From Trichoplax adhaerens (Eukaryota > Placozoa > Uniplacotomia > Trichoplacea > Trichoplacidae), in the NCBI RefSeq assembly GCF_000150275.1, contig NW_002060943.1, forward strand, positions 10,200,209 through 10,264,208: DNA of 64,000 nucleotides, given 5' to 3'. Shown piece after piece: positions 16,910-27,655 of the stretch. Each line of letters begins with the position of its first letter. Position 1 is the first letter of the stretch. Position numbers and translations under genes: made by a program. Below the pieces are notes generated by a model. It had not been told where the DNA came from, searched no databases, and worked only from the letters and a program-made list of their open reading frames with translations.

Positions 16910-17960
16910 TCATCGTTTTTTTACTTGATCTTTGACTTTGGGTCCTTCAAACAATAACTCTCGTATGAACTGAAATCGCTGTAGAAAGAACTTCCATACA
17001 ATGTACCAACCTACAGGAAATGATAACAATATCAGATGAATAGTTTAAGTACTTGATATCTTTAAGCAATCTGTACTGTACGAGTAGTGTATACTTTGCA
17101 CTACAGTATTAATTATTGAATAAACTCCCAGATCCTCCTATTTATCATTCTATTGCCAATAAAATTGTCTTAATTAACAGTAACGGCTTCAATCTTAGTA
17201 GTAACTTAAAATTCAAATTTCGGAGCATTCAGGAATGGTCTGGAATATAATATTACTTAAAGAGCAATCAGCAATCACTTGCTTAAAAAGATACTACAGT
17301 AACTTTCGTCTTGCAGAAGAGCTATGCGTAAATGAATAAGTAATAACAGAAACATGTTTACAGAATCAACGACCTCGACCTGGAACGACATTCGAGTTAG
17401 CTATCAGAGATATGATATGGACAGTATATGACAAGCACACGGATATCGCATATCGCTTAAGTAACTCTATTGTATACTGTAGTGTGCCATGGAGTATTCA
17501 ATGTTGCATTTTCAATTGTAGCAATAGCAAATTTAAATTGACATTTCATAAAATTGCAAAGTGTAAGATGCAATGAAGACAGTAACTACACTGTAATGTC
17601 CAGAGCATCAAAGCGTAGCTTGATAATCGACCTTTTCTGTTAAAGGTCCGTAAGTAACTGAAAGTTAGTTGTATCATAGTATCGATTTGATTAATACAAT
17701 CCCGTTTTGGTCTCTCCGTCCGATGATCTAAACTTCACTATCATCCTGACAAGGATAAGGATGACCAATACATATCGAATAGTTTAGAAACAAGTACTAG
17801 TTAAATGGTACCATTTACATTACAGTACCAGCTTAGCTATCAGCGAATAAAATTTTTAGGTAATCTGTATGTTGTACGTACACACAAATACAACCAGGAA
17901 TACCATCAACAGTGATATTATAATCGTAAAGGCAGCAATAAAGATATCTGTGATAGCCAT
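16910..17960 (-). CDS. SMIM13: SMIM13-like small membrane protein
   Basis: Small single-pass membrane protein of unknown function, too short and split to stand out as an open frame. Two minus-strand exons, 17960-17882 and 17010-16910, are joined by a GTACGT donor and a TTCCTGTAG acceptor to give 59 aa. Exon 1 encodes MAITDIFIAAFTIIISLLMV and continues hydrophobic, a clear membrane helix. Exon 2 encodes WYIVWKFFLQRFQFIRELL, which matches the conserved human SMIM13 block WYFVWHLFLSKFKFLRELV almost position by position, then a short Lys-rich tail ending KKR. Human SMIM13 has 91 aa; the missing part is its low-complexity tail. The intron is 871 bp. It is divergent from the CFDP1-like gene 458 bp away. 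Good local similarity, but a short protein. Confidence 0.72.
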
Positions 17961-18417
17961 AAGTCGAGTTAACTTGAACTTTGAAGGTATAATATAGTAC
18001 TTTTAGTTCACTGTCAGTTTATTCATTGGAAGTCTTCAGTTTTGATCGAGGTCCACGTACTCCATGATCGGTTTGATGGATTCGACGCTCCACTTACACT
18101 ATAGTTTACAACACTCGACTGCTGCACAATATTGCCATAGCAGCTTACAGTATAACATTTGAATATAATTTAACAGCTTTTGTATGAGCTCTGAAATACC
18201 CGATTTCAGTCCAGTACTGTACTGTACTCAACCGACATGGCTGTACTGTATACTGTACTGTACATGCTATACAGTGACAGAGTTACACTACATTTAAAAA
18301 GGTGTTCTACTGAACGGCGCAGTTCAAGTGGAGATCATAGAGTTATACACGGACAGTGCTTACATTTGTGATCAACTTGAAAGTTTTACTACTAAGTGTT
18401 AACATTCTGAACGTGAA
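17961..18417. promoter_or_regulatory. Divergent intergenic region SMIM13/CFDP1-like
   Basis: A 457-bp gap between opposite start codons, necessarily containing both promoters. A compact TACTG/CAGTA cluster occupies 18211-18279, 251 bp from the SMIM13 start and 139 bp from the CFDP1-like start. No other structured element seen. Confidence 0.5.
18211..18279. repeat. TACTG/CAGTA pentamer cluster, SMIM13/CFDP1 promoter
   Basis: Short cluster of CAGTACTGTACTGTAC type words, interrupted by a CCGACATGG spacer. Same family as the larger clusters. Confidence 0.75.
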
Positions 18418-19062
18418 ATGAGCCACCTAATCGACGATTTATCTTCTGAAGACGATGAAGATTACGTACCGTCAGGTAAAAATGGCAGTACAATCTATTG
18501 TAGGTATAGTAACATGCATTTACAAATTGACTACGAAGAGTGCATTACTGATTTATGAACATTTCTGTGTACAGGGAAAAGTCAAACTTGACTGGGAAGG
18601 TTTTAAGAGTAAAGAAGGCATTGAAGATGAGCTGAAGTATCATAATAAGGATGGGTTAGTAAATGAGATTAGAATCTGTTAAAATGGATAATTAAATTTA
18701 GTAATGTCTTGTTCTATGACTAAAACATATATAGAAATAGCATAGTTAAAATAGTGATAGTTTCTGTACTTAAGCTATCATGACCTCTTGTGTCAATTAT
18801 TATATAGCTTATGGAAATCTTTAAGTAGAATATTAAATTCAGAAAAGTATTATAATTGTAATAATTCCCTTAGATTGCTTTAAAGATTATCTTGTTTCAG
18901 TAATGTAATAGACTCGTAGCTTGGCATAATGCGGCTATATTTAAGCTACTAACTTTATCCTATTTTATATCTAGATACTTGGAACGTCAGGATTTTCTAC
19001 AGAAGGTTAATGAAAAGCAGTTCGAAATTGAGAAAAGCTTGCGCTTTAGTTCTAAAAAATAG
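18418..19062 (+). CDS. CFDP1: CFDP1/BCNT (Swc5-type) short protein, exon 1 junction unresolved
   Basis: BCNT-family subunit of the SRCAP/SWR1 H2A.Z-loading remodeller. Exon 1 (18418-18475) encodes an acidic start ending SSEDDEDYVPS, matching EEDEDYVPSG of human CFDP1. Exon 2 (18575-18654) gives GKVKLDWEGFKSKEGIEDEL, and exon 3 (18975-19062) gives YLERQDFLQKVNEKQFEIEK, together the BCNT-C domain (human KSKLDWESFKEEEGI and QFEIERDLRL). Exons 2 and 3 join perfectly. Exon 1 does not: its strong CAG|GTAAAA donor leaves one extra base while exon 2 needs phase 0. Either a weak donor at 18466 (TAC|GTACCG) is used, a microexon is missed, or there is a one-base assembly error. The product would be only about 70-75 aa against about 299 in human, lacking the long Lys/Ser-rich middle. 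Confidence 0.72.
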
Positions 19063-19894
19063 TGATTCCATGTAACATTTTACAATTATCATCCAGAAGG
19101 CATGTTACCGTTAGGCTCACTTACTGAGTGAATACCAATTACTGTATACCCACTCTGAAAAGATGTATTGAAATTTAGTATAATATCATACAAATAGATT
19201 TTATTTATGAAATGAGCTATTTCGTCGGATTAAATATCTTTACATCAGTTACATTGTACAGTTTAACATTCACTTTAACATTTTGTAATTGTACAATAGC
19301 AAATATTTATGTAGATATTAAAGTATAGATTGTGTGCAACTATTATGTACCTGCAATGCGTATTCGTTAGGAGTCATGTAGATATGATTTTAGTAAATGC
19401 CAATTCAGATATGCTAATATACACTAGTCTGAACTCTTGATGTATCATGAACGCTGCAGCTAAATTTGGAACTGGTTTATCGTTAAATTATGCAGTTGTA
19501 CAGTATTTCAGTTATTGATGAAATACTTCCCATGTACAGTATGATCACGCATATACATGGGATAGTAGATTAATGCTTTAATTCAATGTTGGCATGAGTG
19601 GCTTTGCATTATATGAGCATGTACATACATACGAATATTACTGTACAATGGTAGCCTTTTGCATATGATTTTGATGTTGTAGCCTTCTTGGTCACTATGA
19701 ACTATACTCAGTACTGTACTGTGTACGCCGATCAAAATCACTACTACAGTACTGTATCAGTATCATACTGTACAGTACAGTACATACCGTACGGTACGCG
19801 TTCTGTACTGTACAGTATTTCGGAAGGCAGCATTGATAAGCTTGTGCAGGAGTGCTGCTGACACAATAGTAGTCGTTGGATTACTTTACCCAAA
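19063..19894. promoter_or_regulatory. Intergenic region upstream of NUDCD1
   Basis: 832 bp between tandem genes. No exon seen. A TACTG/CAGTA cluster sits at 19709-19818, ending 77 bp before the NUDCD1 start; this is the one large cluster in a head-to-tail rather than a divergent gap. Confidence 0.5.
19709..19818. repeat. TACTG/CAGTA pentamer cluster, NUDCD1 upstream
   Basis: About 110 bp of interleaved TACTG and CAGTA pentamers with an ACCGTACGGTACG variant palindrome inside. It ends 77 bp before the NUDCD1 ATG. Confidence 0.82.
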
Positions 19895-22360
19895 ATGGCA
19901 TTGCTAGAACCCAATAGAAACTTAATCAACCGTAATTTTGAGGGATACAAGTTATCTCCTGATGAACCGTTGGTGCTCAAATTGAAACTTGAAGTAAACG
20001 TTAGAGCACTAGCTGCTTCTAGCAGTCAGATAAGCTTTGAGGAAGTGAGGCTTTATTCGACATGTAATCATTTAATGATGGATTGTTGGTATAGCGATCC
20101 AGGTATAGATCACCTGTATTTTATAAATGAATCTTGGGAGGTAGCGCATATAGAATTCGATAGTAAGGTAAGTTGTTAGGGTAAAAAGTGAATATGGTGC
20201 TTTGCTACTACAGCTACTACTACACTTTACGCTTGAATTTTTTTGAGTCGCGTATAGTATACGCGCATTCATATCGTGAATTATCCGTGTAGAGTAGCAG
20301 CTATTAATGCTGTATTTAGATCTATTTTTAAATACATAGAAGTTCCAATTTTGATTGTATTAGTTTCTTTAACTAGCGCTTCATTACCAATCAGTCGTCA
20401 ATGACAACCGTCGAAAGTGCTATGTTGTCATATCCCTGTAGGGGTAAATTCTGGGGCTTTATTTCATTCTTGTGATTATGATTTCGAACTTATCCTAGGA
20501 TGGAACGAGCTTTATCGAATGTCCGTTTCAAGTCCCGCTTAATGCTGTTGCTGCTACGGATAGGCATAATTTATCGATGCAGTTCCCTTCTAAAAAGCAT
20601 GCACTAATATCTGATGGTGTGGATAAAATTTATTTATTAGATCGTCATGTGAAGAAATGGAAAATTCTAGGCATTATTAATTATGAGAGACCATGCACAT
20701 TATTGCATGCTGTTTGTGATGACAAGCAAGATAAATGCCAATGCTATTTAATAGAATTCAAACGTCAAGATTTCAAAATAGAGCCTACGTCAAAGTGGAT
20801 TGAGATTACAATACCTACAAATCATCAAGATTCATGTAACTATAACATAGTACTGCAAATCAGAGGTCAATGTGTTCCCCTGTTTGGTGGCATCTGTCCT
20901 ATCAGTAGAAAACTGATTTTAATTCATGAGAAAGAGTTAATCATTGAACGTTGTGAAATTTCTGATGCTGATGATAAAATGGAAGAGTCGGCTAGCTATG
21001 AAAAAAGCAACTCAATGCTGAATGAAAATTTACTCCCGGAATACATATGGACTCAGAGCGCAGATACAGTTGTGGTTAACTTTGTAACTCCATATAACAT
21101 AAAACCAACTGATGTAGTATTTTCATTGACAACTAAGGAGATTTTATTAGGATTAGTTGATGGTCTAATATTTTTGAAGGGAGAGCTACATGATAAGGTT
21201 GACGTCGATGGATGTACTTGGATCTTACAAGACAATGGTGCTGGGTAAAGTACAGTATAGTACGATAGTTGTTTACTGTATCATGCTGATGCTTCTGAAG
21301 ATCGATTAACAATTAACAGTGTTATGATAATTTTTAGCATCCAGCTGACGTTGGAAAAACATCAGCCTTTTCATGTTTGGTCAACTGTAGTTGAAGAATG
21401 TACAAGAGGGAAACAGGCGATAGGCGAAGTAGATGAAATTCACCAGCGCCTGGCTCATCTGACTTCAGACCAATGGGTAAGATAACAGTTTATTACAAGA
21501 AATTTGTCATATACGAATATACGTAAATTATGCTCGGTATATTAAACTATAAAACTATATATTATGAACAGCTTTTAGTGTTATAGTTAAATTTAAAAAT
21601 TATGTACACCGGCTATTTTTTATTCATATACACTCTTCAAAGAATCCTCAACCCAACACTGCAGAAAACAGAATCTTTCAACTTGATAGATCCGAAGACT
21701 GTGATGAACTATCTCAAGACAATACTACGCTTTCTGTTGCTTCTCCAACATCGAAGTCTTTTGATAAGCAGGTAGGGAATTACTGTAGCTATTTTTTATT
21801 GACTACATTTTTCTTCGCAATCTAAATTATTGTTGTACGGACTACACGATTTACTCTTAAGATTGCGTTAGGCTGCAATCAGTGGCTGTTTAATGCTCCA
21901 ATATTGCCATATGCAAATATGATGCCTGCTTTCTGCTTAAGACATGATACAGACGCATTTCTGTGGCAGTTTCAAGCAAATCCTGATATTTCTTTCACTC
22001 ATACGTCTACGTTCGATGCCTTTGGGTACGTAATATTTAGAGAATGTTCATCATTGCACGTAAATCAATAAGAATAAACATTATTAATAGATATCCTTTA
22101 ACAAACCTAGGTATGTGCAAGCTTCTAAACGTGATCGTAAATTTATATCATGCTCTCCATCATCGAGATTTGTTGTCATATGTGATTACGCTCGAAACGT
22201 TTACATCTACATGAAATCTACTTCGGAAGATCAGCCACTAGGAAAACACTCCTTTCAGCGTATTGTCGCCTTGGATAGCGAAAAGATTATGGGATTGGTA
22301 GCGTCTCATAACTTTATCTATGTTTTAAGCAATTGTGGGATATATTGCATAAAGGTCTAA
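19895..22360 (+). CDS. NUDCD1: NudC domain-containing protein 1
   Basis: HSP90 co-chaperone of the NudC family, which in human pairs with WD40 clients. Six exons join in frame: 19895-20167, 20499-21244, 21338-21476, 21643-21771, 21883-22025, 22111-22360, giving 559 aa (human 583). Matches to human run along the length: NFEGYKLS near the start; a CS domain at about residues 270-360 containing PEYIWTQSADTVVVNF and CTWILQ; EIHQRLAHLTSDQ; MMPAFCLRHDTDAFLWQ; and YVQASKRDRKF near the C-terminus. The flanking parts have the pattern of the beta-propeller-like blades of the family. The acceptor at 21881-21882 was preferred over an earlier AG because it keeps frame. The start has no in-frame ATG alternative close upstream and gives the expected N-terminus. 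Confidence 0.94.
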
Positions 22361-22943
22361 ATGTAGCAATATTTGTTCACAAGTTAAGAACATTTACAGA
22401 GAAAAATACTTTCTATTCTGTTGATATATATGCAAATATAAGAATTATGGATATTCCTGATATCAGCACGTAGACATTTGTACAGTATATTGGAATTGAT
22501 GATCAATGTAGTTGAGTTATTAGGACTATCCTCAATCATTGTGATTGTCATAAGTTTATCGATAATTATGTGATATATTTTTCTATCCTGTTTATATACT
22601 GAAAGTGTTTACAGCGCATTCTAAATTAACATCGCTATGCAGATTTCCTATTTACTATCAATCTCATTAAATCATTCATTGTAAGACTATTTAGCAGTCG
22701 CATTGTGATTATCATCGGATACAAACGTAATACAGTAAATCTGTACCAAATTTCGATCACTTTATTTGAGTTTTACAGTACCCATTACCCAAAAATATTC
22801 GTATAAACAGTATGCATACATAGCTGAGGATTTTCGAACAAATGCTCTGGGCGCTTACGTAAATATAAGTGATAGAGTAATCTAGTAATATAGTATAATC
22901 AATAAGAATTTCATTACGAAGAGAAAGATTTTTCATGTTACTG
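22361..22943. other. Convergent 3' interval NUDCD1/NOB1, no gene seen
   Basis: 583 bp of AT-rich sequence between two stop codons, with only single pentamer words. No exon, RNA gene or structured repeat recognised. Confidence 0.55.
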
Positions 22944-25395
22944 TTACTTTTTCCGCTTTCCTTTCTTGACTACTTCATTCGGATTTTTTCTTCGAGATTT
23001 CTGGTGCCCTGCACCTTGAAATTGTAGTTTCGCCGCGCGACTATGAACATCATTAATCAGAAAGGGAGAAGATCTGGCGATATAATCAGGATCGAATACA
23101 TTCAATTTCTTTCGTTGTGATAGTGGTTTTTGTAAACGGTTAGTACCCTGATCTTCACTTAATATTGGATTATTACTAAAGCGGCCACCTTTCGGTAATG
23201 GTAGTGGATACTATACAATCGTACAAGATAATACATAACCAGTTAATTTATATTTGTTAAAGGTTACAGCAGTGAACTACGGCTTGAGTTAGTCACCTTC
23301 ATCCCCCTAGTGTTGATGCGTTTATTTTTGACCAAAAAGTATTGTCTATTTCCTTTATCATCGGTGTTGACAGTCACTTTCAACAGGGTTTTATTTCCAC
23401 AAGATGGGCAATATTGCTTGCTGGTATCATTGGTAATTCTTAAAGGATGGAAAATAATCCGTTACGTAATTCTTGCTTTAATAAGCTAAGTATGCATGTT
23501 GATAAAATAGTAAAAAAATGTAGATGTAAATAACCTTAGACATGAATGACATCGTAAAGCATAGCTTCTCAGATGACGGATTAGGTAACCATCAACGGAT
23601 ACGATAGGTATACCCATTTGAATTAGGACATTCTAAATAAGATTGATATTATAGTTAAACCCTAATTTCTGCTATAATTCTAGTAGTACATACAGTAATT
23701 TTACAGTTATAATATAAATTGTGCTACTATATCGGTACAAACCTGCATAGCAAAGTCTGTAGTTATACAAGCAACTTTGACGGGTAATTCAAGAGAGGTT
23801 TCTTCACGGTCTGAACTGCCATTTAACTGTTTAATATTACTTGGAGTAATCCATCCTTCATCATCGGTATCAGAACTTGCTTCATTTCCGCTAGTGTTAA
23901 CATCGTCTATTGAAGAATCACTCTCTTGTAATATTAACTTTTCTGAAACATTAGCTTTAATTTTATCTTTTTCACACTCAAAGGAGTCCGATTCTATTTT
24001 GAGTTCTTCATTAGTATTAACCGGTTTGCTGGAATCACTGTGATCATTACTTATAAGGCTGGTTTTATTGGTAGCAACAATATTAGCAGGTGTTCCCTAT
24101 ATCAATGAATATATTATAATATTATAGCACTATCTTCAGAGTAATAAAGATTTTTAGATAATTTCAGCATCGCGGTATTAGATAATATCATAAGCTATAA
24201 AGAATTTAATTTAATCTATTTAACATTTTTACTGCAATAGATGATAGTAATTCTTTTTGAATTTCGGAGGAAATCCATTTGGCTAGGATATTAATAAGCA
24301 GTAATAATAATAAATTAATTCTTAATGTTGGTTATTAGTTACGAGTCACCTTAGTGCCATTATAAAATCCCGCAAGGTCAGTTTTACTGTTTTCATTTAG
24401 ATAAGAGGGCTTAGCTATTAATTTAGCAGGTTTACTTGCTATGATGTCTTTACCACCGCGTTCGGTGTATAATTGATACGTTAATGCCATGACACGGATA
24501 TCTACAGCTGATAAGCTTGAAAAATCACCCGTCTTTTTCGCATATCTGCTCACTATAATATCATTAATGTGATAGGTTAATATTTCAATAAATATTTAAC
24601 ATTAACATTGTTATCGATGCAGAACGATTTAATAGTAGCATTACGTTAATGACGCCATAGGTATTGTATAATATTGCAAGCGTACAGTACACAGCGAACG
24701 TAAAATGTAATCCAATAGAAATAGTAAATTTTAGTGTCATTGATGCCAATTTAGATCGTCATTACACATCCATTACTTTGGTTTTACAGGTCTACGTGGA
24801 CTTTAAAACGCGTATACAGATTTCCATATTAGTTAATTTATAAAAATGATACGATTCACAAATCATCTACACCAGCACATACCATGCAACATTGTTTAGT
24901 GTTGATCATTGATACCTAGTGTAGTTATTATGAAGTTTTTAAGTGCTTAACTTCGGTTTTATCTACCGTACTGCACGTGTAGGTAATGTCAATCACTATA
25001 TCAGAGATGAGGCAAGCACAGCACTGCAATGTACCTATCTTTACAAACAAATCGATTAAGTGTGATACTACTTAATCCATAAACAGCAGAGCTACGACAG
25101 TGTATTATACTCGATAGTTAGTGTGTTGGTGGATAATATTAGATCCTTTAATTAATGCAAACTCAATACTGAAGTCAAGATTACCCGCAAGAACACTTTC
25201 TGCTTTTGGTTCCCTAAATTTGATTTCGTAAGGTAACACATTTAATTTCTCCCTTGTCACTTTATCGCGTATTTCGCCAATGACATCGGTCAGGGTATAA
25301 ATTTCCTTTCCAATTTTGTCTAAACGATCACATTTGATAAAAGCTCCAGTGTCGCAGATGATACACTCCAGTAATTCTTCTAACTTCGAGGTCAT
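22944..25395 (-). CDS. NOB1: NOB1 endonuclease for 18S rRNA maturation
   Basis: Cuts 20S/18S-E pre-rRNA at the 3' end of 18S in late cytoplasmic 40S maturation. Six minus-strand exons: 25395-25185, 24552-24350, 24096-23743, 23632-23535, 23438-23297, 23210-22944, joined in frame to 424 aa (human 412). The PIN domain (about residues 10-110) has CDTGAFI with the first catalytic Asp, then YTLTDVIGEIRDK and VLPYEIKFREP. KKTGDFSSLSAVDIRVMALT carries a further metal-site Asp. An acidic middle ends in EGWITPSNIKQL. The zinc ribbon has C284, C287, C299 and C302 (RCHSC and YCPSCGNK). The C-terminus has LPLPKGGRF, NVFDPDYIARSSPF and a Lys/Arg-rich tail for RNA contact. All key residues that I can check are present. 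It converges on NUDCD1 and diverges from OSGIN. Confidence 0.96.
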
Positions 25396-25525
25396 GCTTT
25401 CGAGTTTCGATTTAATAAAGTAAAGTTCAATTTGATCTTAGTACACAGAGAGGGTAAAAATATACAGTATATTTACGGTACTGAGTACTGACATCAACGT
25501 TTTGCGAGTTTGACAGGTAATATTG

Positions 25526-27236
25526 TACACTACTGTACTGTACTGTAAGTACAGTAGAGTTGAGTCCGAGAGCGTGCACTGTACAGTACTGTACTGTACT
25601 GTACACTGAGTACGGTACACTATTACAAAGGTAGATTTGTCCACTGTCGGTGATTCATATTGAGCACAGTACAGTACACTACAGTTCATGCAATGGCATC
25701 GATAAATGTGCGTATGGCATGAACTGTGTACAGCACAGTGTAGCGATCGGCCACGGTCGGCTCAAAAAACGGCTCGGCCGGCGGCTCCTGGTCGACTCTG
25801 GCTCAACTTTGTTCACAACGGCTCGGCTCAGATTCAACGGCTCGGCCCGACTCAAGAGCCGGACCAAGCTGTCTGAGCCGTAAAAGAGGTACATTAACTG
25901 AGTCTAATACTATACTGTATACGTACATATACGTACAGTACTACAAGTACATACACAACCCTAACCAACTGTAGTGTACAGTACAGTACAGTGTACAGTA
26001 CACTAGTAGAGACCCTAGTGTTCAGTGTACAGTACTGTACAGTACAGTACAATACTGTACAATAACATACAGTACTGTACTGTACTGTACAGTACGTCGT
26101 AGTATCATCGCACGGTACAATGTACTGTAACGTACAGTACGCGTACTGTATCCCTGACTGTATTGAGTCTATATACTGTACTGTAGAGCCACGACTCGAA
26201 GTCGACTCTGAGGCGGACCAATCGACTCAGGAGCCGAATGGCTCTGGCTCAAAGACACAGCAGTGGTCCGACTCAAAATCCGCGACTCGGCTTGACTCAT
26301 GAGTCGAGTCGACCGTGGCCGATCACTAGCACAGTGTACAGTACAGTACACCATTTTGAGCGCGATTTGGTTTACAAAGTACTCTTATCTTTTCTGAGGC
26401 TGGCAGATAATTTGAGTTAAAGTACAGTACAGTATAGTACTTGATACAGTTGTACTGAAACTACTAAACCATATTTGTCTACTTGTCTACCATGATGGCT
26501 TATGATGGTTTATGTAAAGATTACTGTATTTCCTTTTTCTACGGTATACTATATTTAAAGAGAAAATAAACATGCTTGTACAGTACTGTATAGTATCTGT
26601 CTGATGCATTGTACAGTATACTGGCTCATGTCAGATGGCACTTTACGACGTTGAACCATGATTGAAGCATGCTTGAACCATGAGCTACGGTTCAACCTAG
26701 TTCGACCTGTTGAAGTATCAGGCCGGGAATGTCAAGAATGTGGTATGCATCGCCGTACAGAGAGCATAGTACAGTATAGAGAGGTCATAATGCACCTCTA
26801 CAGTACTGTATGTGTCATGCAGTGCTGTAGTGAGTGTACACTGTACAGTACTGCCAGTCTGCCATACAGTACTGTACTGTACTGTACACAGTGTACAATG
26901 TACAGTACAAGTCCCTGTTTACTGACTATAGTACTGTACCGTACTGTACTGTACAGTACTGTACTACTGTAAAGCAAGACCACTAAAAGAAAATGGATTA
27001 TTAAATACAGTAGATTGAAATTAATCCCCCAATTAATTAATCACAGTACCGGTACTATAGTGTACAGTATACAGTACTATAAACTGTAGCGACTGACAGT
27101 ACAGTACAGTACGTACAGTACAGTACTGTACAGTGCAGTTATCAGTTTTAAAACTACAGACTGTAGTCTACAGTACAGTACTGTACAGTACACTGTACTG
27201 TACTGTACTATTTGTGAGGTACAGTAGATACAGTAT
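25526..27236. repeat. Large TACTG/CAGTA pentamer array, NOB1/OSGIN promoter
   Basis: Discontinuous array, densest at 25526-25622, 25670-25740, 25975-26190, 26336-26450, 26576-26622, 26762-26970 and 27059-27236. TACTG and CAGTA pentamers alternate in short same-strand runs and switch at GTAC, with a few GTGTAC or CGTAC variants. It is the largest copy of the family in this window. Confidence 0.85.
25745..26324. mobile_element. GC-rich inverted-repeat segment, possible nonautonomous element
   Basis: A perfect 15-bp inverted repeat, GATCGGCCACGGTCG at 25745-25759 and its complement at 26310-26324, bounds a 580-bp segment. Inside, both ends (to about 25882, and from about 26186) are GC-rich degenerate repeats of GGCTC/GACTC words, with the right end resembling the reverse complement of the left, and a pentamer array between. 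Composition is strikingly unlike the surrounding sequence. No coding capacity and no clear target-site duplication were found, so the mobile origin is only one option; a decayed inverted duplication is another. Confidence 0.4.
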
Positions 27237-27655
27237 AATTCCATGAGCTTCATGCGAAGAACTCTTATATAATTTCGCAATAATCCGCGAGATAATACAT
27301 TATATATAAATAATTATACAAGAATTTTTTGAACCGCTAGGCTAAGATTGAGTAAAACAGAGGAAAAGAACAAACGTTCGGATTTGAACGCAGAAGTTCT
27401 TTACTGCGGAGGTGTTTAGGGCTGCAAGTAGAGAGAAGTGGCAGAAGTCATACCGAATCCAGAATCCAGCTTTATTTTTCGATGCACAGTGCTTGGTGCG
27501 GGACAGCAATATAAGGAAGGCTATTTCATTCTGTGGATTGTGCTTTAGCTATAAAATCATAGAAGATCGCGAGATACGTTTCAGCTCTTCTTAGCATGAA
27601 ATTGCAAGGATACGATATCTACTAAGTTTGGTAACGCGTCTTTCGAATTTTAGTG

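Larger units (their letters stand above)
25396..27655. promoter_or_regulatory. Divergent intergenic region NOB1/OSGIN, repeat-rich
   Basis: 2.26 kb between opposite start codons and the most repeat-rich interval of the window. Pentamer clusters occupy much of 25526-27236, beginning 131 bp from the NOB1 start. Two GC-rich blocks bounded by inverted repeats lie inside (25745-26324). A GTTGAACC/GGTTCAAC pair occurs at about 26651-26697. The many short open frames here are repeat translations. 27240-27655 is ordinary AT-rich sequence. Confidence 0.5.

Noticed and set aside
25526-27236. CRISPR-like repeat array
   Set aside because: Units are 5 bp, contiguous and inverted at random, with no unique spacers of constant length; the host is clearly eukaryotic.
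26658-27280. Open frames in the NOB1/OSGIN interval
   Set aside because: Repeat translations of the pentamer array, present in both directions.
27412-27594. 60-aa frame just upstream of OSGIN
   Set aside because: Begins with GTG, shows no similarity to OSGIN N-termini and is not in a spliceable arrangement with exon 1.
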